A stretch of 64,000 nt of DNA from JALHNI01 sp044226365 (lineage in GTDB: Bacteria; Acidobacteriota; Terriglobia; Bryobacterales; Bryobacteraceae): the NCBI GenBank assembly GCA_044226365.1, contig JBGAHE010000017.1, positions 1 through 64,000 on the forward strand, read 5' to 3'. Below are positions 62,164 to 64,000 of the stretch, piece by piece. Each line of letters opens with the position of its first letter. Within the stretch, counting starts at the first letter, position 1. A program made the translations under genes and the position numbers. Under the pieces are notes generated by a model. The model worked only from the letters and a program-made list of their open reading frames with translations, was not told the origin of the DNA and did no database searches.

Positions 62164-62796
62164 GTGGACTTGCGTTGTACGTGTGGCGCCTACCCTCCCG
62201 AAGACGCGCGCTTCTGCCATAAGTGCGGCAGACCCCTTCTTGAGGAATCTCCAGCCGACAGCGAGGCGCTGACCCCGCCGCCGCTGCCCGTCGCGGCAGA
62301 CCCTCCCGAGTCCGTGGTCGAGATCAGCTTTCAAAACGCCCTCGCCGTGCGCGTCAGCCTGATCGCCGCCGGCCTCGCCGTGCTGTTGTTGGGCCTCGCC
62401 GTCGCCGTCAGCAATCCCCTTCTGCAGATCCTCGCTTGCGTCATGCTCGCCATGGGCTCCGGCTTCTTCGCCGTCTACCTCTACCGCCTGCGCAGCGGCA
62501 AGCCCGTCTCCGTTCTGAGCGGCGCTCGCCTGGGCTGGATCACTGGCGTCTTTAGTTTTGTCATTCTCCTGGTGCTCATCACCATCACCTTCCTCGCCAT
62601 GAGCGACGCCGGCTTCCGCGCCGCCATGCAGCAGGAGCTCGATAAAGCAGGCAAGCCGGGCGACCTCCAATTGCTGGAACGCCCGGCTGAACTTCTGCTC
62701 TCTTTCGCTGCCAACTTCGTCACGCTCGCCATGATGACCAGCGTCGGCGGCGCCATGGGCGCCAAGCTCCTCGGTCACGACGAACCAGGCTCTTAG
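62164..62796 (+). CDS. Zinc-ribbon membrane protein
   Basis: A 210-residue protein. An N-terminal zinc ribbon (CTCG and CHKCG) is followed by a Pro/Glu-rich linker and four predicted transmembrane helices (about 60-80, 85-110, 120-145, 175-205). Function is unknown; similar small zinc-ribbon membrane proteins are common in this phylum. GTG start follows a -10-like box. It overlaps the AAA ATPase end by 4 bp. Confidence 0.8.
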   Translation: MDLRCTCGAYPPEDARFCHKCGRPLLEESPADSEALTPPPLPVAADPPESVVEISFQNALAVRVSLIAAGLAVLLLGLAVAVSNPLLQILACVMLAMGSGFFAVYLYRLRSGKPVSVLSGARLGWITGVFSFVILLVLITITFLAMSDAGFRAAMQQELDKAGKPGDLQLLERPAELLLSFAANFVTLAMMTSVGGAMGAKLLGHDEPGS

Positions 62797-63845
62797 GCTG
62801 CCGGATCGTACAGCCGTTGCGAGAACGTCAGCGACTCGCCGCCCGTCGCCAGCGCGATCCTCACATTGCTCCCCGGCCGGATTCGCCCCGCCAGAATGAA
62901 GCTCGCCAGCGGCTGCAGCAACTGCCGGTGAATCGTCCGCTTCAACTCGCGCGCGCCGAACTGCGCACTCACGCCCCGCTCCAGCAGATACGCCCGGGCC
63001 TCGGGCCGCACGTCCAGCGTGAACGAACGCAGCCCCAGCCGGTGCCGGATGTGGTCGTCGAGCTTCGCCAGTTGCAGATCGAGAATCTGCTCCATCGCCG
63101 CTTTCGACAGCGGCTCGTACGTCACCGTCGAATCCAGCCGGTTGATGAACTCCGGCGAGAAATTCCGCCGCACCGCCTGATCGCCGATCGCCGCCAGTTT
63201 GCGCGAGCGATCCTCATCGCCGATCCCGTCGCGCTGGAAGCCAAAGCCGGACCCCAGTTCCTTCATCATCGCTGCCGCGCCCAGATTGCTCGTCATAAAG
63301 ATGATCGAGTTCTCGAACGTCACGCTCGTGTTGTCGCCCAGCCGCAGCAGCCCCTTGTCCAGCACGCCCAGCAGCAGCCGGTTCAATGACGGCGCCGCTT
63401 TCTCCACTTCGTCGAAAAGCACAATCGAAAGCGGCGAAGCTTCGCTCGCCACCGAACTCAGCCGGAACTGCGTCAGCAGCGGCTGCGTTTCGCGATGTCC
63501 CAGATATCCGGGCGGCGCGCCAATCAGCTTGGCCACCTCGTGATCCATCTGGTATTCGCCGCAATCGATCTTCAGCACTGCCTTTTCGCTCCCGTGCAGC
63601 GCTTCCGCCAGCGCCTCCACGGTGCGGGTCTTGCCCGTGCCGGACGGCCCCAGCAGGAGGAACACGCCCGCCGGCCGCCCTTCCGGCGAAAGCCCCGCCT
63701 GGAACATCGTCACGTACGGGACGATAGCGTCGATCGCCGCCTGCTGCCCAATCAACCGCTGACGCAGTTCGTGCGCCAAATCACGGTCGGTGGGGGGCGG
63801 AATCGTCGGGTTCCGGCGGCGGGAGTTGATGGATGTGGTCTTCAA
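62793..63845 (-). CDS. Stand-alone AAA+ ATPase, ClpB/ClpA D2-like
   Basis: A 350-residue single AAA+ module. Walker A GPSGTGKT lies at about 66-73, Walker B IVLFDEVEKA, sensor 1 FMTSNLG and the arginine-finger region NRLDSTVTYEPL follow. The C-terminal small domain (RGVSAQFGARELKRTIHRQ) matches the ClpB D2 domain. No N or M domain is present. It probably remodels a protein substrate. TTG 63845 is chosen because AGGAGG lies 9 nt upstream; upstream residues are unconserved. Confidence 0.85.
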   Translation of the reverse strand: MKTTSINSRRRNPTIPPPTDRDLAHELRQRLIGQQAAIDAIVPYVTMFQAGLSPEGRPAGVFLLLGPSGTGKTRTVEALAEALHGSEKAVLKIDCGEYQMDHEVAKLIGAPPGYLGHRETQPLLTQFRLSSVASEASPLSIVLFDEVEKAAPSLNRLLLGVLDKGLLRLGDNTSVTFENSIIFMTSNLGAAAMMKELGSGFGFQRDGIGDEDRSRKLAAIGDQAVRRNFSPEFINRLDSTVTYEPLSKAAMEQILDLQLAKLDDHIRHRLGLRSFTLDVRPEARAYLLERGVSAQFGARELKRTIHRQLLQPLASFILAGRIRPGSNVRIALATGGESLTFSQRLYDPAA

Positions 63846-63945
63846 ACGCAAGGTCCTCCTTCTCGACCAACAGTATAGAAAGAGGTCTCCTAAAAACCGG
63901 GTCCCCAAGGCCCGCTTTCGGCCTGAATTCGCAGATTTTTTTTGA

Positions 63946-63961
63946 ACGCTAAGTCGCTAAG
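63946..63961. repeat. Short tandem ACGCTAAG/TCGCTAAG
   Basis: Two 8-bp units differing at one base (63946-63953 and 63954-63961) follow an eight-T run at 63936-63943 in the gene-free right end (63846-64000). The rest of that end shows no gene. Confidence 0.5.
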
Positions 63962-64000
63962 AATGAGAGGATTGCGTCGGCAATCCGCGGGCTGGCCTGC

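Noticed and set aside
1..64000. CRISPR array, tRNA/rRNA genes, insertion sequence or prophage
   Set aside because: No regularly spaced repeats, no cloverleaf or rRNA-like segment and no transposase, integrase or phage structural genes were found by reading through.

Overview
The window reads as a GC-rich chromosome segment of an Acidobacteriota bacterium, most likely order Bryobacterales (Solibacter/Bryobacter type). The reasons are a secreted NHL-repeat protein ending in the C-terminal domain known from Solibacter (TIGR03437), a TonB-dependent receptor with an N-terminal carboxypeptidase-regulatory-like domain, DUF1080 proteins, a Tat-exported sulfatase, Gfo/Idh and enolase-superfamily enzymes, and a System I cytochrome c maturation operon. 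No tRNA, rRNA, CRISPR array, insertion sequence or prophage was seen. No gene-free stretch exceeds about 250 bases.

Layout. 1-2271: frameshifted sodium:solute symporter and Gfo/Idh/MocA oxidoreductase. 2247-3159: MarR repressor divergent from an NTF2-like gene over a palindromic operator. 3221-6376: large NHL-repeat secreted protein. 6377-6619: regulatory interval with helically phased 7-4-7 repeats, followed by an XRE-TPR regulator, alkaline phosphatase, a coupled unknown gene, sulfatase and SDR. 12601-13419: STAS and RsbW-like partner-switch pair. 13468-16342: metallophosphoesterase, then a BlaI repressor and BlaR1-like M56 peptidase carrying two TonB C-terminal domains. 16385-24733: a minus-strand ccm operon (E, F, H, two unusual genes, A, B, C, D) followed by a ManD-type enolase. 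24826-31646: mixed genes including DUF486, DUF1080, GNAT, PIN nuclease, Thg1-like 3'-5' tRNA polymerase, orphan histidine kinase, amidohydrolase, DinB and a galactonate-dehydratase-like enolase. 31754-37283: TolC-RND-adaptor efflux operon. 37422-40705: frameshifted TonB-dependent receptor. 40818-43394: cbiM-cbiQ-cbiO Ni/Co ECF importer. 43371-50039: HEAT, TPR, DUF4331, NicO and a PafA-like phosphatase, all minus strand. 50088-55430: lectin-like protein, small secreted protein, SMP-30 lactonase, diheme cytochrome c, PQQ dehydrogenase and an outer-membrane protein. 55437-57533: S9 peptidase. 57518-59816: rfbA-rfbC-rfbB. 59880-63845: cupin, threonine dehydratase, D-2-hydroxyacid dehydrogenase, zinc-ribbon membrane protein and AAA+ ATPase.

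How it fits together. The gene set suits a heterotroph that degrades plant or microbial polysaccharide. Secreted phosphatases, a sulfatase and a peptidase act outside the cytoplasm, a TonB-type receptor imports, dehydratases and oxidoreductases process sugar acids, and a periplasmic PQQ/cytochrome c branch depends on the ccm operon. Two metal systems lie close together (CbiMQO import and a NicO transporter). Several genes lack a Shine-Dalgarno and instead have a TANNNT -10 box 6-10 nt before the start codon, which suggests many leaderless transcripts. Two independent single-base frame breaks (near 374 and 38530) look more like base-call errors or recent mutations than programmed events.
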